Below, piece by piece: positions 1-7,965 of a DNA stretch of 64,000 nucleotides. Every line of letters begins with the position of its first letter. Position 1 is the first letter of the stretch. The position numbers and the translations under genes were made by a program. The notes under the pieces are model-generated. The model did no database searches and was not told the origin of the DNA. It was given only the letters and a program-made list of their open reading frames with translations. The stretch is from assembly GCF_016811915.1 (NCBI RefSeq), contig NZ_CP069127.1, forward strand, positions 471,501 through 535,500. Reading direction: 5' to 3'. Source of the stretch: Brevibacillus choshinensis. Lineage in GTDB: Bacteria > Bacillota > Bacilli > Brevibacillales > Brevibacillaceae.

Positions 1-19
1 AGTTATCAGGGAGGATTAA

Positions 20-268
20 ATGGGAATATCAGATAATCAGCAGCAGACAGGGAAAAAGAGCATGGCATTGCGAGCGGCGTGGATCATTCCGAACGTGCTT
101 TGCTACTTTCTTCTTATCTATATGGGGGTATTTGTAGGCAAAAACGCTGAGCACTTGGAGGAGATCAATCGGCTGGCCATCTGGTTGTTTATGCTAGTCG
201 TGATGTTCATGGTATCGGCGTTCGGTACGTTTCGTATCGTGTACTGGATCAAAAAAGGAAAGCTGTGA
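20..268 (+). CDS. Small two-helix membrane protein of unknown function
   Basis: An 82-residue protein starting at an ATG preceded by GGGAGG. After a polar N-terminus (about residues 1-16) there are two hydrophobic stretches (about 20-40 and 52-74), and it ends with a basic tail (KKGK). It therefore looks like a two-pass membrane protein with the middle loop, rich in Glu and Asn, outside or inside. I do not recognise the family. A hairpin terminator follows directly. No partner gene is visible because the window starts just before it. Confidence 0.7.
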   Translation: MGISDNQQQTGKKSMALRAAWIIPNVLCYFLLIYMGVFVGKNAEHLEEINRLAIWLFMLVVMFMVSAFGTFRIVYWIKKGKL

Positions 269-291
269 ACGGAATCGGAATCAGCGGCCAA

Positions 292-322
292 ACAAAAAAG
301 GGCACGTGCTGTGCCCTTTCTG
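292..322. terminator. Bidirectional hairpin terminator
   Basis: The arms AAAGGGCAC and GTGCCCTTT flank a 5-nt loop, with A-rich sequence on the left and T-rich sequence on the right. It lies between two converging genes and can serve both. Confidence 0.7.
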
Positions 323-333
323 TACGAAAGAAA

Positions 334-414
334 TTAGTCCTTTTTGATGGTTGCGTGAGTTCCGTCGCAATTTCCTTCTGCGTTTTTGGTTTGACCGCAT
401 CTACAGGTTCCCAT
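334..414 (-). CDS. 26-residue CDGSH-type iron-sulfur mini-protein
   Basis: A very short reverse-strand gene with a strong AGGAGG about 8 nt before its ATG. The translated peptide has Cys4, Cys6, Cys16 and His20 in the order C-x-C ... C-D-G-T-H. This is the 3-Cys/1-His ligand pattern of CDGSH 2Fe-2S proteins, with one more residue than usual between the two halves. The rest of a normal CDGSH domain is missing, so it is close to a bare metal-binding loop. The ribosome site, the intact motif and the converging terminator support it as a real gene. Iron-sulfur binding is inferred; a zinc knuckle is an alternative. Confidence 0.72.
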   Translation of the reverse strand: MGTCRCGQTKNAEGNCDGTHATIKKD

Positions 415-624
415 TCTTTTCCCCTCCTTTTCTTCTCTAAATAATCATTATAGATAATTAACTAATTACATACAACTTGATTACGATTAGTAATAAGGTT
501 ATGCTGATTTTGGCAAGATTTCGTTTTTTGGACAAAGCGAGGGCTTTCGAAAAGCAGTAGCACGTATGATATGATTGGTTAGAAAACAAGCGGATATTTT
601 TACATAGCAGGGGGTATTAGTACG

Positions 625-936
625 ATGAGTAATGGCGTAAAGGAAATAACTCCAGAAGAATTGCTGGCAAAGCTGGATGCCAATGAAGAGGTGCAAGTGA
701 TCGACGTGCGTGAAGTCGATGAGTGGAATGCCGGGCACATCAAGCAAGCCAAGCTGATTCCTCTAGGCTTTTTGCCGCATCGCATCGAGGAGCTGGACAA
801 AGATGTTCCGATCGTGATGGTTTGCCGCAGTGGAGCACGCAGCCATATGGCAACCGAATACTTGACTGCACAAGGCTTTGATGCAGCAAACATGGTAGGC
901 GGAATGCTGGCGTGGCCAGGAGAGAAAGAACTGTAA
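625..936 (+). CDS. Single-domain rhodanese-like sulfurtransferase
   Basis: The 103-residue protein is one rhodanese domain. It has the N-terminal IDVRE motif with the following EWNAGHI segment, and an active-site loop CRSGARS carrying the cysteine that would hold a persulfide. Such small cytoplasmic proteins move sulfane sulfur or act in detoxification. A purine-rich CAGGGGG lies about 11 nt before the ATG. The SCO-family gene starts 27 nt downstream on the same strand, so the two may be co-transcribed, which would fit a thiol-redox role. The physiological sulfur donor cannot be told from the sequence. Confidence 0.9.
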   Translation: MSNGVKEITPEELLAKLDANEEVQVIDVREVDEWNAGHIKQAKLIPLGFLPHRIEELDKDVPIVMVCRSGARSHMATEYLTAQGFDAANMVGGMLAWPGEKEL

Positions 937-962
937 GGATAGGCAGGGGGAGGAAGTAAATC

Positions 963-1589
963 GTGAGTGAAAGCAAAGTGCAGCAGCAGGGAGGGGCTCT
1001 GCAGCGTCATTGGTTTACCGTGCTTTCCGGCGTGTTAATTCTGGCGATTGTCGGTGTGTTCGGGTACAACTACATGACCAAAGAGCAGATTCCTGTCATG
1101 AAAGCACTAAACGACTTTTCTTTGGATAACACCAACGGGTCCACGTACACTTTCTCGGAGGGAAAAGGGAAAGTACGCTTGGTTGAATTCATGTTCACCA
1201 ATTGCCCGGATATTTGTCCTGCGACTACGTACAACATGTCCAAGCTGCAGGATCAATTGAAGGAAAAGGGATTGTTTGGGGATAAGGTCGAGTTCGTGAG
1301 CATCACGTTCGATCCCGACTTTGACACTCCTGAAGTTTTGCAGGCGTATGCCGAGAAATTTAAGGCGGATAGAAGCGGATGGAAATTCCTGCGCGGGGAT
1401 GCCCAAGCCATCGAAAAGGTGACAAAAGACTTTGGCATCGCCGTGATGAAGCAGCCGGATGGCTCGTTTGCCCATACCGCGCGCATGTTCCTCGTCGATG
1501 AAGACGGAAACATGCGCCGCGCGTACGGGATGGCCGCCGAAATGGACATGGAGCAGATGATGAAAGAGATGGAGGAGCTGGCTGACTAG
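963..1589 (+). CDS. SCO1/SenC family copper-binding thioredoxin-like protein
   Basis: A 208-residue membrane-anchored protein with a GTG start and one transmembrane helix at about residues 17-37; the rest should lie outside the membrane. The thioredoxin-like domain contains NCPDICP, which supplies the CxxxC copper ligands, and a later SFAHTAR segment supplies the conserved histidine. These are the three ligands expected of SCO proteins, which deliver copper to the CuA site of cytochrome c oxidase or act as thiol reductases. It follows the rhodanese gene closely. No oxidase genes are in view, so the assembly role is inferred from family. Confidence 0.92.
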   Translation: MSESKVQQQGGALQRHWFTVLSGVLILAIVGVFGYNYMTKEQIPVMKALNDFSLDNTNGSTYTFSEGKGKVRLVEFMFTNCPDICPATTYNMSKLQDQLKEKGLFGDKVEFVSITFDPDFDTPEVLQAYAEKFKADRSGWKFLRGDAQAIEKVTKDFGIAVMKQPDGSFAHTARMFLVDEDGNMRRAYGMAAEMDMEQMMKEMEELAD

Positions 1590-1590
1590 C

Positions 1591-1911
1591 TTACCTCGTT
1601 TCCTCAAAGCGGACTTTCAGGACCTTTTCGGTTTTCGTTTCAAATTCAATATGAACCAATAACGCCCGCATGCGATTGTTCTCCTGGAGCAAGAGCTTGA
1701 ACGTCTCCTCTGACGTTGTGGGCGTTTTTGTTTTTCTGCCTACGTGCAAGTAATCGACCACTTTGGCGTTCGGGTAGGTCTTCATGGTTTGCTGCATGGC
1801 GATTTTTCCCCATTTGGCATAGGGAGGTTGAGCTTCCGCGATCGGGCTTGTCCACATTAGCGTGATGCCCAGCAGAAGGGCGGTAAGAATGGCTGTTCCC
1901 TTAGATTTCAT
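1591..1911 (-). CDS. Secreted DUF3889 (YqzG-like) protein
   Basis: A 106-residue reverse-strand product with a signal peptide (basic start, hydrophobic core, likely cleavage after AEA). The mature part begins with PPYAKWGK and contains the YPNAKVVDY segment typical of the DUF3889 / B. subtilis YqzG-type proteins; function is unknown. I chose the ATG at 1911 because AAGGGAG lies about 8 nt upstream; an in-frame ATG at 1932 would add seven residues. It converges with the SCO gene, the two stop codons being almost adjacent. Confidence 0.75.
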   Translation of the reverse strand: MKSKGTAILTALLLGITLMWTSPIAEAQPPYAKWGKIAMQQTMKTYPNAKVVDYLHVGRKTKTPTTSEETFKLLLQENNRMRALLVHIEFETKTEKVLKVRFEETR

Positions 1912-2190
1912 CGGTCTCGACTCCCTTTTCATTGATGTGAGGCTCCAATGTGCGGTAGTTTGCCCATTTCCTTACCGAAAAAGCCGGGTTTCTTGCTTTC
2001 TACCTCACGGATTTTGTACAATTTTCCAATGGGCAAGTGCGATCATTGGATAAGGCTCTGGCTGATCGCCTTTTCTTCGCATGGAATACAAGACAGGATG
2101 AAACGAACGCCTCGCGTTGTGTTACAATAAGAATGGCATGCTTGGTTCGGGTTCCCAAAATCATGCACGATGAAGTTAGGAGGAAAGAGA

Positions 2191-3843
2191 TTGAGCGACG
2201 TTAAGATTTTCGCAATGGGCGGCCTCGGCGAGATCGGAAAAAACATGTACTGCGTCGAGTATGAGGATGAAATCATCATGATTGACTGCGGGGTGAAATT
2301 CCCTGAGAACGAGATGTTCGGGATCGATCTGGTCATCCCCGATGTTTCCTATCTGGTGGACAACCAGCATAAAATCAAAGCACTTTTGTTGACGCACGGA
2401 CATGAAGATCACATCGGGGCGATTCCTTATGTGATGAGACAAATCAAGGTGCCAATTTACGGTGGTCGTCTGACCCTGGGCTTGGTCAAGGCGAAGCTGG
2501 AAGAGCACCGCATGCAAAACGATGTCAAACTGATTCCGATTTCGGAAGACACGGAAATCTCCTTTGATCGGTTGAAGGCGACGTTTTTCCGAACGAACCA
2601 CAGTATTCCTGATTCGTTCGGGGTTGTGGTGAACACACCTGAAGGCATGGTCATCCATACAGGCGACTTCAAATTCGATATGACACCGGTCGGACAGACG
2701 ACGGAGTACGGCAAAATTGCCCGCATTGGCGCGAGCGGAGATGTATTGGCTCTGCTGTCGGATAGCACCAACAGTGAGCGATATGGCTTTACGATGTCTG
2801 AGCGAACTGTCGGCGAAGGCATTCTGGATGTGGTCCGCAAAGCGCGCGGCCGCATTATCCTCGCGACGTTTGCTTCCAACGTTCACCGCTTGCAGCAGGT
2901 CGTAGATGCTGCCGAGCAATGCAACCGCAAAGTGGCGGTTATCGGGCGCAGCATGGAAAAGGTATTTTTGATTGGACAAGAACTGGGCTATATTCAGATG
3001 CCTGAGGGTATGCTCATCGACATCAAGCACATCGACAACTACGCGGACAATCAGGTATTGATCATTTGTACGGGCAGTCAGGGCGAGCCGATGGCAGCTT
3101 TGACACGGATCGCTTCCGGTTCACACCGCACGGTTTCGATTTATCCGGAAGATACCGTCATCATCTCGGCCTCGCCGATCCCTGGCAACACGATCAACGT
3201 GAGCCGCACGATCGACAAGCTGTACCGGGCAGGCGCCAATGTCGTCCTCAACCAGGACTTTGACATCCACGCCTCCGGACACGGAAGCAGCGAAGAGCTG
3301 AAGCTCATGCTGAACTTTATTCGTCCCAAGTACTTCGTGCCGATCCACGGGGAGTACCGAATGCTCAAGACTCACTCCAAGCTGGCGCAGCAGGTGGGAA
3401 TTGACAGCAGCAACATCTTTATCATGGACAATGGCGATGTGCTGAACTGCAATCGGGAAAAAGCGTGGCTCAGCAAGGTTCAGGCAGGCATCGTCTTGAT
3501 CGATGGCAGCGGCGTAGGTGACGTCGGCAACATCGTTCTGCGCGATCGCAAGCATCTGGCGGAGGACGGTCTGATGGTCGTCGTCGTCAGCCTGGATATG
3601 AAAAACTTCAAGATCCTGACAGGCCCAGACATCGTGAGCCGTGGCTTCGTCTACGTGCGCGGGTCTGAATCGCTCATTCAGGAGGCCACGATGCTGGTTC
3701 GTCAGCGCCTGCAGGAAGCCTTGGAAAAGAAAATCAAGGAGTGGTCGGAGCTGAAGGCGCAAATCAACGAAGTGATCAAGCCGTTCATTTACGAAAAAAC
3801 CGGCCGCAACCCGATGATCCTTACCATTTTGATGGAAGTGTAG
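2191..3843 (+). CDS. rnj: Ribonuclease J
   Basis: A 550-residue metallo-beta-lactamase/beta-CASP nuclease that matures and degrades RNA. It opens with the GGLGEIGKN motif, has the zinc-binding HGHEDHIG motif intact, then the beta-CASP part and a late PIHGEYR segment (RNase J C-terminal side), and ends with the usual C-terminal domain; family length is about 550-560. The start is probably the TTG at 2191, because AGGAGG sits 7 nt before it. The in-frame ATG at 2170 lies upstream of that ribosome site and is unlikely. The complete metal motif argues for an active J1-type enzyme rather than a J2-type subunit, but I cannot separate the two firmly. Confidence 0.95.
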   Translation: MSDVKIFAMGGLGEIGKNMYCVEYEDEIIMIDCGVKFPENEMFGIDLVIPDVSYLVDNQHKIKALLLTHGHEDHIGAIPYVMRQIKVPIYGGRLTLGLVKAKLEEHRMQNDVKLIPISEDTEISFDRLKATFFRTNHSIPDSFGVVVNTPEGMVIHTGDFKFDMTPVGQTTEYGKIARIGASGDVLALLSDSTNSERYGFTMSERTVGEGILDVVRKARGRIILATFASNVHRLQQVVDAAEQCNRKVAVIGRSMEKVFLIGQELGYIQMPEGMLIDIKHIDNYADNQVLIICTGSQGEPMAALTRIASGSHRTVSIYPEDTVIISASPIPGNTINVSRTIDKLYRAGANVVLNQDFDIHASGHGSSEELKLMLNFIRPKYFVPIHGEYRMLKTHSKLAQQVGIDSSNIFIMDNGDVLNCNREKAWLSKVQAGIVLIDGSGVGDVGNIVLRDRKHLAEDGLMVVVVSLDMKNFKILTGPDIVSRGFVYVRGSESLIQEATMLVRQRLQEALEKKIKEWSELKAQINEVIKPFIYEKTGRNPMILTILMEV

Positions 3844-3943
3844 CCAGCTGCACTTCCTGATTCTCGGGCGGACATGAAGCGGGTATAATAGAAGTAATGG
3901 AAATACGTGAAACAAAATGTGAATCACAAAGGAGAGTTGCCCT

Positions 3944-4375
3944 ATGATGTCTTATGAAGCATATATGAGCCAAGTAATCCAACCGATGCGCGATGAGCTG
4001 ACTCGCAATGGTTTCCAAGAGCTCCGCACGGTGGAAGAAGTGGAACAAACGCTGCCAAACGCAAAAGGCCTCACGCTGGTAGTAGTGAACTCCGTATGCG
4101 GTTGCGCGGCTGGTCTGGCTCGCCCGGCTGTGGTGCATTCCCTGAAGCACTCGACCAAGCCTGAAAACATCTACACCGTATTTGCCGGTCAAGACAAGGA
4201 AGCGACTGCGAAAGCTCGCGAATACTTTGAAGGCTATGCGCCATCTTCCCCGTCCTTTGCGATCATGAAAGACGGCAAAATCATGACCATGATCGAACGT
4301 CATCAGATCGAAAACAACGACCTGCAAACCATTGCGAACCTGCTGACGAACGCTTACGACACTTACAGCAAATAA
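3944..4375 (+). CDS. Bacilliredoxin, BrxA/BrxB (YphP/YqiW) family
   Basis: A 143-residue protein with the CGC motif (VCGCAAGLARP) that defines bacilliredoxins. These remove bacillithiol from S-bacillithiolated proteins. Length and the surrounding motif fit the YphP/YqiW group, and I cannot decide between BrxA and BrxB. AAAGGAG lies 8 nt before the first ATG. The gene stands alone and is closed by a terminator. Confidence 0.92.
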   Translation: MMSYEAYMSQVIQPMRDELTRNGFQELRTVEEVEQTLPNAKGLTLVVVNSVCGCAAGLARPAVVHSLKHSTKPENIYTVFAGQDKEATAKAREYFEGYAPSSPSFAIMKDGKIMTMIERHQIENNDLQTIANLLTNAYDTYSK

Positions 4376-4390
4376 GCAAACAGCACATTT

Positions 4391-4422
4391 ACAAGACGCT
4401 CGGTTCCGGGCGTCTTGTTTTG
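4391..4422 (+). terminator. Rho-independent terminator after the bacilliredoxin gene
   Basis: The stem ACAAGACGC / GCGTCTTGT has a short loop and is followed by a TTTT-rich tail, about 15 nt after the stop codon. Confidence 0.8.
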
Positions 4423-4479
4423 CAGATCGGATTGGATAAATTTGAAAGCGGTTCAGGTGAAGAAAGGGGACTAAAGCGG

Positions 4480-5367
4480 ATGCAGACCCGTTCGTTTGGA
4501 CGAGACCCGCACCAGGTGTCACTCTTGGGATTTGGTGCGCAACGCATCGTGGATGAGCATGACTGCACGGAGGAAGAAGCGATTGCGATCATTCGCCGTG
4601 CAGTAGAGGCGGGAGTCAACTATTTTGATACGGCTCCCAGCTACAGCGGGGGGCAGTCGGAAACACGCGTGGGACTGGGCCTAAAAGGACTTCGCGACAA
4701 GGTGTGGATCGCGACCAAGACAGGAGGACGCACCCGGGACCTCGCCCTGAAGGATTTGGAAGGCAGCCTGAAGCGCCTTCAGACCGACTATGTCAATGAG
4801 TGGCGCATGCATAATATCATGCAGCCGCACGATTTGGAGGCGATTTTCGCCAAGGGTGGTGCGCTCGAAGCCTTGATCGAGGCCAAGGAGCAGGGGCTGA
4901 TCCGAAAAATCAGCATCAGTGGTCACACCGACCCTCGTCTCTTGGCGGAGGCCATTCGCCGATATCCTTTCGACAGCGCCCTCGTGGCTTTGTCTGCGTT
5001 AGATCACTTCATCTACAGCTTCGCGCATGAGTTTGTTCCGCTAGCGGTCGAGAAGGGCGTAGCGGTGATTGGGATGAAGGTCATGGGGCTCGGAAAGCTG
5101 GCGCCATGGACAGAGCAGGCGCTGCGCTATACTTGGAGCCTGCCGGTGACGACGTCCATCCTGGGGGTCAGCAAAATGGAGGAACTCGAAGCCGATCTGG
5201 AGGCTGCCAATCGCTTTGTTCCGATGACAGACATCGAACGTGTTGCTTTTTTTCAAGAAATCATGCCGTTGGTTCGTCCCGATGTCCTTCGCTGGAAGGC
5301 GAGTGAGTGGATGTCCGGAAGTTGGTACCAGCTGCCTGACCTCCCATTTGCAAAACCACAACCGTAA
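4480..5367 (+). CDS. Aldo/keto reductase
   Basis: A 295-residue NAD(P)H-dependent oxidoreductase of the TIM-barrel AKR superfamily. The catalytic set is visible: Asp and Tyr in YFDTAPSYSGG, Lys in WIATKTGG and His in EWRMHNI. The ATG at 4480 is preferred because GAAAGGGGA lies upstream; the frame is open back to 4420, which falls inside the terminator of the previous gene. The natural carbonyl substrate is unknown. It converges with the MFS gene through a shared terminator. Confidence 0.88.
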   Translation: MQTRSFGRDPHQVSLLGFGAQRIVDEHDCTEEEAIAIIRRAVEAGVNYFDTAPSYSGGQSETRVGLGLKGLRDKVWIATKTGGRTRDLALKDLEGSLKRLQTDYVNEWRMHNIMQPHDLEAIFAKGGALEALIEAKEQGLIRKISISGHTDPRLLAEAIRRYPFDSALVALSALDHFIYSFAHEFVPLAVEKGVAVIGMKVMGLGKLAPWTEQALRYTWSLPVTTSILGVSKMEELEADLEAANRFVPMTDIERVAFFQEIMPLVRPDVLRWKASEWMSGSWYQLPDLPFAKPQP

Positions 5368-5378
5368 CGATTCCCCAT

Positions 5379-5424
5379 AAAAAAACCGTTCGTTTTCTCT
5401 TTATGAGTAACGAACGGTTTTTCA
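5379..5424. terminator. Bidirectional terminator between aldo/keto reductase and MFS genes
   Basis: AAAAACCGTTCGT and ACGAACGGTTTTT form a long stem with a loop of about 14 nt, and there are T-tracts on both strands. Confidence 0.85.
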
Positions 5425-5459
5425 TTTGCGTCAAACCTATTGGATGAGGGCAATGGGCA

Positions 5460-6701
5460 TTACTCTGTGTGTCCCGAGGGAGCAGGGCGATAGCGGTGGA
5501 AGGACGCGTGCACCAGGCAAAGAAGGACAGCTGTCGAGGAGACGGCGGTTGCCAGCAGCAACGTCGGCTCAACTCCGCCTTGATCGTACATATAGCCCAT
5601 CGCAAGCGGGCCTAACAAGCGCCCGAGAGCCGTGATGGCCCCGACAATTCCAAGGTAAAACGGTGCAGCGTCACTCGTTTTTTCCGTGATGAAGGTAGGG
5701 ATCGTGGGTGAAATCAGCATCTCGCCAAACGTAGTGATGATCATGCCTATGATAAAGGCGATGTAATTGCTGTGGAAAAGGAGCATGAACCCAAAGCCGG
5801 CTCCGTAAGCAACGGCACTCGCAACCAACTGGGCTGACAAGCTTTGACGCAGAATGCGTTTGAACCAGCCTATGATGGGCTGACCTGCAAAAATGATAAT
5901 GCCATTGATGGTCCACAGCCAGCTGTAGTTTGCCAAAGGCATGCCCAAGCCGGTCAAATGGGGGGCAACCCCCGTGTTCCAGACGGTGGTCGAGAAGAAA
6001 ATAGAGCCCGCGCCCAGCGCCATAAACAGGTACAGCTGGTAGCGATACAGCAGCCTCATGGTTTCGCCGGTTGTGCGCTTTTGTGCCTGTGCTGCCGAAT
6101 CACCGACTAATTCTTGATGAGAGATATGCTTCATAAAGATGAAAAAGAAAAGGGCAAACAGCAAGGTGCTGGCACTGTTCAACAAAAAGGTCAAGGAAAA
6201 GGAGATGGCTGCCACGATGCCGGCAAGGGAGGTTCCGATGGCCATGCCCAGATTGTTGCTCACGTATACGACATTAAACAATTCGCGGCGCTGCTCCTTC
6301 CAGCGAAAACCGATGAAGGCCTGAATGGCAGGGGAAGAGAGATTGAAGGTCAAGCCGAGTCCAACCATCAGTGCCAGGTAGAGATTCCAGCTGCTGGTGA
6401 ACGGAATCGCCAGCTGAATGCAGCCTTGCAAGAGCAAGGAACCAACAATGAGCCGTTTGGCACCCAGTCGATGGAACAGAGAGCCGCCGACGAATTGACC
6501 GATGATTCCGGCAAGTGACTGCAGCATGAGGGCAAAACCCGCCTCGGTCATCGAGCGTTGCAGGACCGTATGTACGTATAAGGTAGTTAGCGGCCACATG
6601 AAAGCACTTCCTGAAGCGTTGATAAAGCTAGCCACCAAGAATAGCAATGCTTCCCGCGGATAACGCTGCAAAAGGGAGGTTGGTGAAATCATGGAACTCA
6701 T
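5460..6701 (-). CDS. MFS transporter
   Basis: A 413-residue integral membrane protein with about 12 hydrophobic helices and the usual MFS motif-A-like loop between helices 2 and 3 (GSLFHRLGAKRLI). The arrangement fits a drug or metabolite exporter of the major facilitator superfamily; the substrate is not predictable. Two ATGs are close together: the one at 6692 has better spacing from AAAAGGA than the one at 6701, so the protein may start three codons later. The gene is monocistronic, with an AT-rich region upstream shared with the diverging LCP gene. Confidence 0.88.
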   Translation of the reverse strand: MSSMISPTSLLQRYPREALLFLVASFINASGSAFMWPLTTLYVHTVLQRSMTEAGFALMLQSLAGIIGQFVGGSLFHRLGAKRLIVGSLLLQGCIQLAIPFTSSWNLYLALMVGLGLTFNLSSPAIQAFIGFRWKEQRRELFNVVYVSNNLGMAIGTSLAGIVAAISFSLTFLLNSASTLLFALFFFIFMKHISHQELVGDSAAQAQKRTTGETMRLLYRYQLYLFMALGAGSIFFSTTVWNTGVAPHLTGLGMPLANYSWLWTINGIIIFAGQPIIGWFKRILRQSLSAQLVASAVAYGAGFGFMLLFHSNYIAFIIGMIITTFGEMLISPTIPTFITEKTSDAAPFYLGIVGAITALGRLLGPLAMGYMYDQGGVEPTLLLATAVSSTAVLLCLVHASFHRYRPAPSGHTE

Positions 6702-6888
6702 CCTTTTCGGTAAGTTATGGGAAAAGTATAACTCTTTTTATATACTTTGTAAACTAAAATGTTTAAAAAATAAACCTGCCTCCCGAACCAAATAAAGGCT
6801 GCTCCACAAGTCGCAGTTTCGAGTATACTAAACAAAGCGGAGAGTCGAATTAACATTGACACAGAGACTAAAGGTGGAGTCATTCTCT

Positions 6889-7884
6889 ATGCGAATATGG
6901 AAACGAATGTTGTTAATTGTACTTGTAGTGATTGCTGCGACAGCAGGCTACTACGGGTATTCCTTTTATCAGTTTGCGCAAAATATCCAGGAGCCCAATG
7001 TTTTCACCCCGCCTGTTGATGGTGGAGCGGCGACCAAGGCTGCGGAAATTCCACAGTGGGACGGGAAGGACCGCGTCAATATCCTGCTGATGGGTGTTGA
7101 CCGCAGAGGTATGAAGAATAATGGATTGCCTCGTTCTGATTCCATGATGCTGGTGAGTATCGATCCTGTCAGCAAGCGATACGATCTGTTTTCGATCCTG
7201 CGGGATACGTATGTCGACATCCCGGGCAACGGGAGCTCCCGAATCAATTCGGCGATTGTAGACGGCGGACCGGAGCTGGCGATGAAAACGGTCAGCCAAT
7301 TTACAGGCTTACCTGTTGATCGTTATGTCATTACCGATTTCGAAGGCTTCAAGGCATTGATCGATTCCGTCGGTGGAGTCGAATTGGATGTCGAGAAAAA
7401 TATGTATTACCATGACCCGACGGACAAAGGCGTGTACGATATTAATTTGAAAAAGGGAGTCCAGCAGCTTGACGGTAATAAAGCGCTGCAATACGTGCGC
7501 TTCCGCCATGACGCCACTTCCGATTATACGCGTACTGAACGTCAGCGTAAATTATTGGCAGCGGTAGCCGATCAGATGAAAAAAGGGACGACCCTGATCC
7601 AGCTCCCTTCGATTTTAAAAGAAGTGACGCCTTACATCCAAACCAATATCGGTACGATGGATATGCTGAAGCTGTCCTCACTCGGACTTAACCTCAACAC
7701 GCAAAGCCCAGGGAAGTACCAGCTTCCTCCAATGGGAATGTTTAGAGAATCCCATCGGGCTGGCTCCGTACTGGTACCAGATGTAGATCAGGTCCAGTCT
7801 TTTATTCAAGAAACGCTTCAGCCAGCTACTGAACCAACTGGTGCAACCGTGGAAGATCCATCGACAAGCAGCACGCCTCAATGA
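6889..7884 (+). CDS. LytR-CpsA-Psr (LCP) family cell-wall glycopolymer ligase
   Basis: A 331-residue membrane protein. One N-terminal helix (about residues 6-28) anchors an extracellular LCP domain. That domain contains VNILLMGVDRR, RSDSMML, the SILRDTYVDIPG segment, and the late RFRHD ... DYTRTERQRK motif whose arginines bind the pyrophosphate of the polyprenyl-linked substrate. LCP enzymes attach teichoic acid or other polymers to peptidoglycan. I chose the ATG at 6889 because AAGGTGGAG lies 9 nt upstream. The stop codon lies within the loop of the terminator hairpin. Confidence 0.92.
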   Translation: MRIWKRMLLIVLVVIAATAGYYGYSFYQFAQNIQEPNVFTPPVDGGAATKAAEIPQWDGKDRVNILLMGVDRRGMKNNGLPRSDSMMLVSIDPVSKRYDLFSILRDTYVDIPGNGSSRINSAIVDGGPELAMKTVSQFTGLPVDRYVITDFEGFKALIDSVGGVELDVEKNMYYHDPTDKGVYDINLKKGVQQLDGNKALQYVRFRHDATSDYTRTERQRKLLAAVADQMKKGTTLIQLPSILKEVTPYIQTNIGTMDMLKLSSLGLNLNTQSPGKYQLPPMGMFRESHRAGSVLVPDVDQVQSFIQETLQPATEPTGATVEDPSTSSTPQ

Positions 7885-7903
7885 GCGTGCTGCTTTTTTT
7901 TTG
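7867..7903 (+). terminator. Terminator overlapping the LCP stop codon
   Basis: A perfect 10-bp stem, AGCAGCACGC / GCGTGCTGCT, has an 8-nt loop that contains the TGA stop and is followed by nine Ts. Confidence 0.9.
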
Positions 7904-7965
7904 GAACCATCCTGGAGTTTTGGGGAAGACTATCCATGATTTGCATTGTGTGGAGGTGAAGGTGG

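Noticed and set aside
2170..2190. ATG at 2170 as the start of RNase J
   Set aside because: It lies before the AGGAGG; a TTG at 2191 has correct spacing and gives the normal N-terminus.
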